Source: Actinomadura formosensis NBRC 14204
GTDB lineage: Bacteria; Actinomycetota; Actinomycetes; Streptosporangiales; Streptosporangiaceae
NCBI RefSeq assembly: GCF_001552155.1
Contig: NZ_BCQQ01000051.1
Coordinates: 1-42,599 of the forward strand
Direction: 5' to 3'
DNA length: 42,599 nucleotides
In this document: positions 18,386 through 26,292 of the stretch, in pieces
How the letters are laid out: each line of letters opens with the position of its first letter
Numbering within the stretch: position 1 is the first letter of the stretch
The notes under the pieces: model-generated
What the model was told of the DNA's origin: nothing
The model's input: only the letters and a program-made list of their open reading frames with translations
Databases searched by the model: none
Made by a program: the position numbers and the translations under genes

Positions 18386-19243
18386 CTACTCGTCGGGGAG
18401 GTGGCGCAGGAGGGTGGCGAACTCGCCGGTGCCCTCCGTGGGGGCGTCCGCGGCGAGGGGGGTCAGCCGGCGTGCGCCGTGGCTCCAGTAGACGCCCGGC
18501 GCGCACGGGTCGTCGGCGCCGGCGTGCATCTCCCGGACGACGTCCGCGAACACCGGCAGCACCTCGCGGACGGCCGTGGACGTGATCGGGTACAGCAGCA
18601 GCGTGCTGTGGCAGGGGGCGCCGACCAGGGCGCCGTGCTCGTTCGGCCACGGCAGGAACTGGTCGACCTCACTGAGCAGCGCCGACACGTAGCGGCTGCC
18701 CGCTTTGCTCACGACGCGGACATCACGTCCCGGCAGGAGCGGCTGGTCGTGGACGGAGACGTCCGCCAGTTCCCGGTCGTGGGTGTTCGTCATGACATAG
18801 CCGAGCTTGTGCAGGCCGAGCAGCCCGGCGCGGGCCTTGGTGAGGGGGCCGCCGTAGCGCGGGTGCTCGATCATCACCATCGCATCGAAATGGTCGCCGG
18901 CCGGGACGACGACGAGGCCCTCCCGGTCGCGGGGCGCGAGCTTCGGCACGATGCGCAGCCGCAGCAGTTCCCGGACGTCGCCGAACAGCTCCATCTCGCC
19001 GACCGCGAGGAACGCGCGGTCGCCGACCTCGCGGACCCACTCGTCCACCACCCGGGGCCATGCCGAGCGCGGCTCGCGCGCGCACCGCTCCAGCACCGTC
19101 CAGCTGGAGGCCCGTGCCTCGGACCGGCCGACGGGCAGCACCACCTCGGACGTGCCGGGATCGAACCAGGCGCTGGGCGCCAGGGCGGGCAGCACGTCGC
19201 GGATGAGCGCGTGCACGTCCGCCGCCGCGTCCAACGGTTCCAT
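18386..19243 (-). CDS. Hypothetical soluble protein
   Basis: This 285-aa protein has no signal peptide or membrane helix. Recognisable stretches include EGLVVVPAGDHFDAMVMIEHPR, a lone GLLGLHKLGY, and ALVGAPCHSTLLLYPI followed by TSTAVREVLPVFADVV. The arrangement is loosely like DUF1444-type proteins, but I would not assign it. ATG 19243 has GGAGG about 10 nt upstream. It is convergent with ung and divergent from the acyltransferase gene. Confidence 0.75.
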   Translation of the reverse strand: MEPLDAAADVHALIRDVLPALAPSAWFDPGTSEVVLPVGRSEARASSWTVLERCAREPRSAWPRVVDEWVREVGDRAFLAVGEMELFGDVRELLRLRIVPKLAPRDREGLVVVPAGDHFDAMVMIEHPRYGGPLTKARAGLLGLHKLGYVMTNTHDRELADVSVHDQPLLPGRDVRVVSKAGSRYVSALLSEVDQFLPWPNEHGALVGAPCHSTLLLYPITSTAVREVLPVFADVVREMHAGADDPCAPGVYWSHGARRLTPLAADAPTEGTGEFATLLRHLPDE

Positions 19244-19378
19244 GAAAGCTCATCCTCCCTCAGCCGTCGGCGAATCACTTCACACCCCAACCTTCTCAGA
19301 GTTCGGCCCCGTTGTGTGATCCATCGCGATCCCCGCCGGATACTCGCTGATCACCGGCCGCTCAAGTACGGTGCCTAC

Positions 19379-20155
19379 ATGCGCGAACTCGTGTACCCGC
19401 CAGTGATCAAGACGGCTGTCGGTGTGTTCAAAGCCCTGAACATCAAGTTCCGTCTGGAGGGGACCGAGCATGTCCCCAGCACCGGCGGCGCGGTGCTCGT
19501 CAGCAACCACGTCAGCTACCTCGACTTCATCTTCGCGGGTCTCGCCGCCCACCCGGCCGGGCGGCTGGTGCGGTTCATGGCGAAGAAGGAGATCTTCGAC
19601 AACCGGATCGCCGGGCCGCTCATGCGTGGGATGCACCACATTCCCGTCGACCGGAACGCGGGCGCCTCGTCTTACGCGGCGGCGCTGAAGGCGCTGAAGA
19701 GCGGCGAGATCATCGGCGTGTTCGCGGAGGCGACGATCAGCCGGTCGTTCACGGTGAAGGAGATCAAGAGCGGCGCGGTGCGGATGGCGGTGGCGGGCAA
19801 GGTGCCGCTGATCCCCGTCGCGCTCTGGGGCCCGCAGCGGATGTGGACCAAGGGCCGCAAGCGCCGGCTGCTGCAGCGCAACGTCCCCGTGACGATCCTC
19901 GTCGGCGAGCCGATGTACCCCAAGCGCGGCGACGACTACGAGCAGGTCACCCTGGAGCTGCGGGCCCGGATGGCGGAGCTGCTGGAGAAGGCGCAGCGCG
20001 AGTACCCGGAGGTTCCGCGCTCGGACGAGACCTGGTGGCAGCCCGCCTACCTCGGCGGAACGGCGCCGACGCCGGAGGAGGCCGCGAAGCTCGACCTGGA
20101 GGAGGCGGAGGCCCGCAAGGCGGCCCGCGAGGCCCGGGAGGCCGGCGGCTCCTGA
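19379..20155 (+). CDS. 1-acyl-sn-glycerol-3-phosphate acyltransferase-like (PlsC family)
   Basis: This 258-aa membrane-associated acyltransferase should acylate lysophosphatidate or a similar lysolipid. The catalytic HX4D motif is intact (NHVSYLD, His44/Asp49), as is the GMHHIPVDR block (84-92). The usual FPEGTRS substrate motif is replaced by FAEATIS (115-121), an unusual change. The block with PLIPVALWG is normal. The tail is Ala/Glu/Arg-rich and helical. The start ATG 19379 is preceded by TACGGT (19367-19372) at 6 nt, so it is probably leaderless. Confidence 0.88.
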   Translation: MRELVYPPVIKTAVGVFKALNIKFRLEGTEHVPSTGGAVLVSNHVSYLDFIFAGLAAHPAGRLVRFMAKKEIFDNRIAGPLMRGMHHIPVDRNAGASSYAAALKALKSGEIIGVFAEATISRSFTVKEIKSGAVRMAVAGKVPLIPVALWGPQRMWTKGRKRRLLQRNVPVTILVGEPMYPKRGDDYEQVTLELRARMAELLEKAQREYPEVPRSDETWWQPAYLGGTAPTPEEAAKLDLEEAEARKAAREAREAGGS

Positions 20156-20196
20156 CGGGGCCCGGCTAATTCATTGGACGGCGTCCGGCACGGCGC

Positions 20197-21375
20197 GTGA
20201 TCATGCTGGTCATGACCATGTCGCAGGAGAGGCCGCAGGAGGTCCTGCATCTGATCGAGCCACTGGAGAACGTCACCGACCCCGGGCCGGAACCGGCGCT
20301 GCCCGTGGTCTTCAACCTGTCCGACAACAACTCGCCGGCCGACGTGATGGACGTGCTGTCCCTGCGCCCGTTCGCGTCCGGCGAGCAGCCCTGGTCCCGG
20401 TCGACGCGGCTGGAGAACGTCAAGGCCGACGCGCCGCTGCGCCCGGACGGCGCCCGGCTCGTGCGGGTCGCGCACGAGAAGGGCAAGGAGTCGGTGCTGG
20501 CCGAGGGCGACGGCTGGACGCTGCTGACGAACCGCTGGAAGAGCGGCGTCGCCTACGTCGCGGTGTCCGCGGTCACCGACGCGCTGGCCGAGTCCGTCCT
20601 CGAAGCGTCCGTGCAGGACGCGACCGAGCCGCCGAAGACCGACGAGACCAGCGTCGAGATGGGTTTCTGGCACATGGGCTCGCACGGCCCCGTGCGCAGC
20701 GAGCGCGCGATCACCGCCGACGCGTGGGCGGACATCCGGCGCAACTACACCGCGCCGGTCGCCGAGGCGCTCGACGCGGTGATGAAGCTCACCCGCGACG
20801 AGGTCGCCGGGCGGCTGCTGCTCCTGCACGGCCCGCCCGGCACCGGCAAGACCACCGCGCTGCGCGCCCTGGCCCGCGCCTGGAGCGACTGGTGCCAGGC
20901 CGACTGCGTCCTCGACCCGGAGTCCCTGTTCGGCACCCCCAGCTACCTCATGGAGGTGGCCGTCGGCGACGACGAGGACGAGAACCGCCGCTGGCGGCTC
21001 CTCATCCTGGAGGACTGCGACGAGCTGATCCGCGGCGAGGCCAAGCAGTCGACGGGCCAGGGCCTGTCGCGGCTGCTCAACCTCACCGACGGAATGCTCG
21101 GCCAGGGCCGGGACGTCCTCGTGGCCATCACCACCAACGAGGACCTGGCGATGCTGCACCCGGCGGTCGTCCGGCCGGGCCGCTGCCTGGCCCAGATCGA
21201 GGTCGGCCGGCTGACCCGCGCGGAAGCGGTGACCTGGCTGGACGGCTCCGGCGCCCCGCCCGCCGAGATCGGCGCCGACGGCGCCACCCTCGCCGAACTG
21301 GCCGCTCTCCGCAAGGGCGAGAAGCGCCCGCAGGGCGAGGCCGCCCCGGCCACCGCGACCGGTTTCTACCTTTAG
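20197..21375 (+). CDS. AAA+ ATPase with N-terminal DUF5925-type domain
   Basis: This 392-aa protein (from GTG 20197; ATGs at 20203, 20212 and 20218 are also in frame, and none has a clear SD) has an N-terminal domain of about 190 residues and a C-terminal AAA+ module. Walker A is GPPGTGKTT (212-220), Walker B LLILEDCDE (268-276), sensor 1 ITTNED, with an arginine-finger-like RPGR. The architecture matches DUF5925 proteins of actinomycetes, whose function is unknown; remodelling of a protein or nucleic-acid partner is inference. Its stop overlaps the convergent PLP enzyme gene by 4 bp. Confidence 0.82.
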   Translation: MIMLVMTMSQERPQEVLHLIEPLENVTDPGPEPALPVVFNLSDNNSPADVMDVLSLRPFASGEQPWSRSTRLENVKADAPLRPDGARLVRVAHEKGKESVLAEGDGWTLLTNRWKSGVAYVAVSAVTDALAESVLEASVQDATEPPKTDETSVEMGFWHMGSHGPVRSERAITADAWADIRRNYTAPVAEALDAVMKLTRDEVAGRLLLLHGPPGTGKTTALRALARAWSDWCQADCVLDPESLFGTPSYLMEVAVGDDEDENRRWRLLILEDCDELIRGEAKQSTGQGLSRLLNLTDGMLGQGRDVLVAITTNEDLAMLHPAVVRPGRCLAQIEVGRLTRAEAVTWLDGSGAPPAEIGADGATLAELAALRKGEKRPQGEAAPATATGFYL

Positions 21376-22553
21376 GTCGCCTTCCGCAGGGCCTGCTCGA
21401 TGTCCGCCCAGAGGTCGTCCGGATGCTCCAGGCCGACCGAGAGGCGGACGGTGCCTTCGCCGATGCCGGCGGCGGCCAGCGTCGCGGCGTCCATCTGGCG
21501 GTGGGAGGTGCTCGCCGGGTGCATCACCAGGGACGCGACGTTGCCCAGGGACGGGCCCAGGGAGATCAGTTCGACGGTCTCGGAGAAGACGCGGCCCGCC
21601 TCACGGCCGCCGGCGAGTTCGAAGGCGAGGACCCCGCCGGCACCGTCCGGGAGGAGCCGGCGGGCCACCTCGTGCTGCGGGTGGTCGGGCAGGTCCGGAT
21701 AGTGGACGCGGGCGACGGACGGGTGCGCGGCCAGGCGGCGGGCGAGGTCGAGGGCCGACTCGCTCTGCCGGGCCACCCGCATCGGCATCGTGGCGAGGCC
21801 GCGGACGGTGAGCCAGGCGGCGAACGCGTCGGCGGTCGGGCCCAGTTCGAGGGCGTGCTTCCAGACGCGGTGATGGACGGACGGGTCGGCGAAGACGGCG
21901 ACGCCGCCGATGATGTCGCCGTGCCCGCTGAAGTACTTGGTCGCGGAGTGGACGACGACGTCGACCCCGTGGTCGAGGGGTTTGCACAGCAGCGGCGCGA
22001 AGGTGTTGTCGACGACGGTCAGCACGTCCGTCCCGCGCACGGCCTCGGTGAACGCGGGCAGGTCCGTCACGTGCGTGGTGGGGTTGGCGATCGTCTCCAG
22101 GTAGAGGAGCCGGGTGGTGGGGCGCAGCGCGCCGTGCACCTCGGCCGGGTCGTCGCCGGGGACGAAGGTGACCTCGACGCCCCAGCGCTCGGCGAGGTTC
22201 TGGAGCAGCGCGTAGGTGCCGCCGTAGAGGGCGGTCTGCGCGATGACGTGGTCACCGCTGCGGAGAAGCCCCATCAGCACCGCGTTGATCGCGCCCATGC
22301 CGGACGCGGTGGCGAGCGCCCCGGCGCCGCCTTCCATTTCGGTGACGGCCCGTTCCAGGGAGCGGACGGTCGGGTTGCCCATCCGGGCGTAGAAGAACGC
22401 CTGGTCCGGTCCGGCGAAGGCGGCGGCCAGGTCGTCGGCGGCGTCGAAGGTGAACAGATGGCCCTGGTAGATCGGGACGGTGAGCGGCCGGCTGCCGTCG
22501 GGCGCGATCACGGGCGGGTGGACGGCGCGGGTCTGCGGATGGTGTCCGGTCAT
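21372..22553 (-). CDS. Cys/Met metabolism PLP-dependent enzyme (cystathionine gamma-synthase / methionine gamma-lyase type)
   Basis: This 393-aa protein belongs to the gamma-family of PLP enzymes for transsulfuration or methionine degradation. The PLP lysine is Lys206 in VVHSATKYFSGHGD. The phosphate-binding SGMGAINAV, the substrate-region FFYARMGNPTVRSLE, and VDNTFAPLL are all present. The C-terminal LGNVASLVMHPASTSH is typical. Synthase and lyase subtypes cannot be separated by eye. ATG 22553 has GGAG close upstream. It is transcribed alone, downstream of the mce terminator. Confidence 0.9.
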   Translation of the reverse strand: MTGHHPQTRAVHPPVIAPDGSRPLTVPIYQGHLFTFDAADDLAAAFAGPDQAFFYARMGNPTVRSLERAVTEMEGGAGALATASGMGAINAVLMGLLRSGDHVIAQTALYGGTYALLQNLAERWGVEVTFVPGDDPAEVHGALRPTTRLLYLETIANPTTHVTDLPAFTEAVRGTDVLTVVDNTFAPLLCKPLDHGVDVVVHSATKYFSGHGDIIGGVAVFADPSVHHRVWKHALELGPTADAFAAWLTVRGLATMPMRVARQSESALDLARRLAAHPSVARVHYPDLPDHPQHEVARRLLPDGAGGVLAFELAGGREAGRVFSETVELISLGPSLGNVASLVMHPASTSHRQMDAATLAAAGIGEGTVRLSVGLEHPDDLWADIEQALRKAT

Positions 22554-22693
22554 GTCTCCAGCCTGCGCCGCGGCTGCGGACCCGGAAACGGCCAATTGCG
22601 ACCAGTGGCCCGGACCACGCCCCCGTGCCATGCGCCGCGGCGCCGGACCACCGGTCCGGCCGGGACGCGGGCGCCCTGGCCGGACGGTTCCCG

Positions 22694-22730
22694 TCGCCGG
22701 CCCGCCCACCCCGCGAAGGCGGGCCGGCGA
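22694..22730 (-). terminator. 13-bp GC-rich hairpin downstream of the mce operon
   Basis: Arms 22694-22706 and 22718-22730 pair perfectly around an 11-nt loop. It lies in the 364-bp gap 22554-22917, about 190 bp after the last mce-operon stop and upstream of the PLP enzyme gene on the same strand. It is the likely end of the mce transcript. The rest of the gap holds GTACGTAC at 22863-22870 and a three-fold GGACGCC repeat just after the operon's stop codon; no gene is visible. Confidence 0.75.
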
Positions 22731-22917
22731 TCGGGATCGTCCCGGTCGAAGGTGCCGTTCCCGGCGTCCCCCGACCGACGTTCTGAGCATCTCCCGGCGA
22801 GCCCCCTGCCCGCCATCCGGGAGATCACGGCCAAATCGCCGTGTTGTTCCGGATACGGGTCCGTACGTACTACGTGTCGGCCACGAGTCGCGCGGACGCC
22901 GGACGCCGGACGCCGGT

Positions 22918-23916
22918 CTAGTTCTTCGGTTTTCCGCTCTCCCCCGCCTTCGGCGACTTCGACGCGCCGCCGCCCGGAACGCCCGGAAGCGAGTTCTGCA
23001 GTTGGCTCTTGTTCTCGTCGTTGACACCGGACGGGTACTGCTGGGTCACCTTCCACTCGCCGCCGACCTTGCTCAGCGACAGCCGCAGCAGCGTCGCCGG
23101 CTGGTTGACGGCGCCGTCCTTGGTCTTGAGCGAGACGTCCGCCATGACGACCGCCGTGGCGAACCTGCCGTTGACGGTGCCGACGAAGACCTGGTTGGTC
23201 TTGGACGACAGCACCACCTGCGCGTCGGACTGGAAGGCGCTGGCCAGCGACGGCAGCGTGTTCTTCGTGTAGTCCTCCAGCAGGTCGCCGGCCATCAGCT
23301 TCTGCGCCTTGGCCGACTGCGTCTGGTAGTTGGACGCGTTGTAGCTGAAGGCCAGGTCGCCGTACTCGGAGGCGACCTCGCCGATGGCCTCCCTGTCGTC
23401 CCGCTCGGACGACAGGGAACTCGCGCTCGTCCACTTCCAGATCGCCAGGCTCGCCAGCAGCGCGACGAGGACGACGATCACCACCGTCGGCACGAGACCG
23501 AGGCCGAAGGCGCCCGGCCGGGGCTCCGCGGCGGCGGCGCTCGCGCGGGCCGGGGTCTTCTTCGGGGTCTTCTTCGGGGCCTCGTCCGCGGGCTCCTCCT
23601 CCGCGGCCTCCTCCTCCGGCGGTTCGAGCCGGGTGGGACGCGGCTTGGCGGCCTTCGCGGCGGCGGCCTTCACCGCGGGCTTGGCGGCGGGCTTCGCGGC
23701 GGGCTCGGCGGGCTCGGCGTCCGCCTCGTCCTCGGCGTCGAGGGCCTCCAGGACCTCGTCCAGGTCCTCGTCGTCGATGACCTCGATGACCCGCACGCGC
23801 CGCTTGCGCCTGGCGGGCCGCGCCGGCCGCGCCGCGGCCTCCTCGGTCTCCGCCTGCTCCTCGGCCGGGACCGCCTCGACCTCGGCGGCCTCGTCCTTGC
23901 CGGTCTTGGCTGTCAC
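22918..23916 (-). CDS. Mce-associated membrane protein
   Basis: This 332-aa protein has a long cytoplasmic N-terminal part (about 1-138) that is acidic at first and then Lys/Ala/Pro-rich (AAKPAAKPAVKAAAAKAAKP, resembling a histone H1-type tail). A single membrane helix follows (VVIVVLVALLASLAIW). The extracytoplasmic NTF2-like domain is characteristic of Mas proteins (AIGEVASEYGDLAFSYNA, GGEWKVTQQYPSG). Mas proteins accompany mce operons and are thought to stabilise the import complex. The GTG at 23916 has GAGGAG 7 nt upstream; the gene is 22 bp after mceF and is the last gene of the operon. Confidence 0.88.
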   Translation of the reverse strand: MTAKTGKDEAAEVEAVPAEEQAETEEAAARPARPARRKRRVRVIEVIDDEDLDEVLEALDAEDEADAEPAEPAAKPAAKPAVKAAAAKAAKPRPTRLEPPEEEAAEEEPADEAPKKTPKKTPARASAAAAEPRPGAFGLGLVPTVVIVVLVALLASLAIWKWTSASSLSSERDDREAIGEVASEYGDLAFSYNASNYQTQSAKAQKLMAGDLLEDYTKNTLPSLASAFQSDAQVVLSSKTNQVFVGTVNGRFATAVVMADVSLKTKDGAVNQPATLLRLSLSKVGGEWKVTQQYPSGVNDENKSQLQNSLPGVPGGGASKSPKAGESGKPKN

Positions 23917-23938
23917 TTCGGTACTCCTCGGGGTTGAG

Positions 23939-25234
23939 TCAGTCCTTGCGCCGGCGGAGCCGGTTCAGGCGGGACACCACGGGCACCGAGCCCATCATGA
24001 CCCTGATCAGCACCAGCAGGGCGATGATCGGGGGAACGTACACCAGCCACACCGGCGGCCCGGAAGAGTCGTCGGCGTTGTTCGCCGCGTTCTTGGCCCG
24101 CACGTTCTGCCGGTCGAGCGAGGGATCGTGGGTGGGAATCGTCTCGCCCGGGTTCTTGGCCGGGTAGCGCTTCTGCTCGGCCTGCGCCGGGGTCCGCCCG
24201 CCGGGGCAGGTCAGGAACCCGTTCACCGCCGGCTGCGGGAGCGGGTACTTGTACTCCAGCGTCGCCCGGTGGTTCATCGTGACCTGGAAGACGACGTTCA
24301 GGACCGGCTTGCCCTGGTCGATCCCGATCACGTTGTCCAGGACGACCTTCAGCGCCGGTGCCACCGCGAGCGTGTTCCGCAGGTCGGTCAGGTAGCCGGG
24401 GTTGTAGGACGCCAGGCCCATCGTGCCGAGCGAGTCCACGGCGCACCCGAAGTCCGGCTCGGTCTTGTCGAGCAGGCCGTTGACCGTGCCGAGCAGGTCC
24501 GGGCCACGGTCGCGCAGCTCGGCGATCCGGCCGCGGACCTGGCTGAGCGCCGCGGTGAGCGCCGCGATGTTGTCGACCCCGGCGCCGAGCGAACCCCGGT
24601 TCCGGTTCAGCACGTGGGTGATGCGGCCGAGGTCCCTGGTCAGCCCGTCGAGCAGCTCGGTGTTCTGCGCGAACGTCTGGGTGAGGTCGTCGCCGCCGTT
24701 GATGATCTGGCGGAGCGAGTCCTCGCGTCCGGACCAGCCCTCGGCCAGCTCGTGGGTGAGGACCTTGGCGTCCTCGGGGTTGATCGCCTTGAGCGTGTCG
24801 AGGACCGCGCCGAACAGGTCGCCGTACTTGGGCGGGACCTTGGTGTGCGACACCGGGATGACGGCGCCGGGCTTCATCGGCGGCGCGCCGGCCCTGCCGG
24901 GGCCCGGCGTCAGCTCGACCACCGGCTCGCCGACCGCGGACTTGCGGGCCGCGGCGGCGGTGACGCCCTGCGGGATCTTCACGCCGCGGTCGATGTCGAG
25001 CCGGACCACGACCCTGTCCTTCCGCAGCCGCACCGAGTCGATCTTGCCGATCCGCAGGCCGAGATAGTCGACCTCGAAGTTCGGGTGCAGGCCGGGCGAG
25101 GACTCGAACTCCACCGAGATGTGGTACGGCCGGTCGATGAAGTCGAACCGGACGACGTTGTTGAACGCCCACACCACCATCACCACGGCGAGGACGCCGA
25201 AGGCCAGCAGGTTGATCGTCAGTCGCCTGGTCAT
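23939..25234 (-). CDS. mceF: MceF family protein with an extra C-terminal membrane helix
   Basis: This 431-aa protein is the sixth Mce protein of the operon. It has an N-terminal membrane anchor (7-25), the MCE/MlaD domain (YHISVEFESSPGLHPNFEV, then YLGLRIGKIDSVRLRKDRVVV), a long helical needle region, and a Cys-containing C-terminal segment (GFLTCPGG). Unusually, residues about 395-414 form a second membrane helix, followed by a basic tail (RLNRLRRRKD). Six Mce subunits are thought to form a hydrophobic tunnel that shuttles lipids. The start ATG overlaps the mceE stop by 4 bp. Confidence 0.9.
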   Translation of the reverse strand: MTRRLTINLLAFGVLAVVMVVWAFNNVVRFDFIDRPYHISVEFESSPGLHPNFEVDYLGLRIGKIDSVRLRKDRVVVRLDIDRGVKIPQGVTAAAARKSAVGEPVVELTPGPGRAGAPPMKPGAVIPVSHTKVPPKYGDLFGAVLDTLKAINPEDAKVLTHELAEGWSGREDSLRQIINGGDDLTQTFAQNTELLDGLTRDLGRITHVLNRNRGSLGAGVDNIAALTAALSQVRGRIAELRDRGPDLLGTVNGLLDKTEPDFGCAVDSLGTMGLASYNPGYLTDLRNTLAVAPALKVVLDNVIGIDQGKPVLNVVFQVTMNHRATLEYKYPLPQPAVNGFLTCPGGRTPAQAEQKRYPAKNPGETIPTHDPSLDRQNVRAKNAANNADDSSGPPVWLVYVPPIIALLVLIRVMMGSVPVVSRLNRLRRRKD

Positions 25235-26292
25235 CCGTGCGGCTCCAGGATCTTCTCAAGGTCCGGCAGGGCGCCTTCGAGCTGCTTCGGAATCTGGGTG
25301 GACGACCGGGTCTTCCTGGGCTTGTCGCTGAGGCCGGGGAAGATCGGCCGTCCGTCCGGCCAGGTGATGCGGACGATCGGGTAGAGCAGCAGCTGGCCGT
25401 CGTAGGTGGCCTTCGGGATCTTGTAGGAGAACGACACCAGGCTGTTCACCAGGCCGGTGAGCCGCTTGCGGTTGCCGCCGAGCTGCTGCAGGACGGGGTC
25501 GAGGTCGGCGAGCAGCTTGCGGAACCGCAGGATGCGCCCCTCCAGGACCTTGTCGTTCAGCTCCCGGGCCATCCGGGTGAGCCGGTCGACGGTCTTGATG
25601 ATCTTGTCTTTGTCCTCGTTCAGCATCCGCGTGGTGCGTTCGAGCTGCCCCGGTGCCTCGTTCAGCGCGTCGCTGCCCTTGGCGAGCGACCGGCCGAGCC
25701 TGGCGAACCGGTCCACCGACTCGCCCAGCTCGCGGCGCTGCTCGGCGAACATCTTCACGAGGTCACCGGTCTGGGCGATCGTCTTGTTGAGCTTCTGCCC
25801 GTTGCCGTCCAGCGCGGTCGCTCCGGCATTGACGACGGTGGCCACATCGTCCCCGGCGAGCGCCTGGATCAGCGGCCCCGCCTGCCCGACGACCTGCTCG
25901 AACGCCGGCTGGACGCTGGTGTCGGTGATGGTGGCGCCGGTGGCGAGGAACGGGCCGCGGTCCATGCTCGCGCCGGGCGGCATCCGCAGGTCCACGTAGT
26001 TCTCGCCGAGCAGCGACGTCACCTTGATCTCGGCCCGGGTGCCCTTCGGGATCTTGATGCCGTCCTCGACGGACAGCGTCACCCTGGCCTTGTAGCCGTC
26101 CAGCCGGACCTTGGTCACGCTGCCGATCGTGATGTCGGACATCTTCACGCTGTGCCCGGCGACCAGGCCCTGGACGTCGTCGAACGTGGCGGTCAGGGTC
26201 AGGTGCCCCTTCGGCGCGCCCGCCGTCCGGTAGGAGCAGCCCGAGACCGCGAGGACCATGACGGCGACCAGCAGCAGGAGCTTCCGGCTCAT
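25231..26292 (-). CDS. mceE: MceE family lipoprotein
   Basis: This 353-aa Mce protein has a lipoprotein signal with lipobox LAVSGC, then the MCE domain (LTLTATFDDVQGLVAGHSVKM, GSVTKVRLDGYKARV) and GTRAEIKVTSLLGENYVDL. A long helical region follows. Lipidated MceE-type subunits (LprK in mycobacteria) are standard for the fifth Mce gene. The ATG at 26292 overlaps the mceD stop (TGATG), with GGGAGG upstream inside the mceD 3' end. Confidence 0.92.
   Translation of the reverse strand: MSRKLLLLVAVMVLAVSGCSYRTAGAPKGHLTLTATFDDVQGLVAGHSVKMSDITIGSVTKVRLDGYKARVTLSVEDGIKIPKGTRAEIKVTSLLGENYVDLRMPPGASMDRGPFLATGATITDTSVQPAFEQVVGQAGPLIQALAGDDVATVVNAGATALDGNGQKLNKTIAQTGDLVKMFAEQRRELGESVDRFARLGRSLAKGSDALNEAPGQLERTTRMLNEDKDKIIKTVDRLTRMARELNDKVLEGRILRFRKLLADLDPVLQQLGGNRKRLTGLVNSLVSFSYKIPKATYDGQLLLYPIVRITWPDGRPIFPGLSDKPRKTRSSTQIPKQLEGALPDLEKILEPHG

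Noticed and set aside
22860..22876. GTACGTAC as a further copy of the 38.6-kb operator
   Set aside because: It lacks the spaced second half-site and lies downstream of the mce operon rather than in a promoter.
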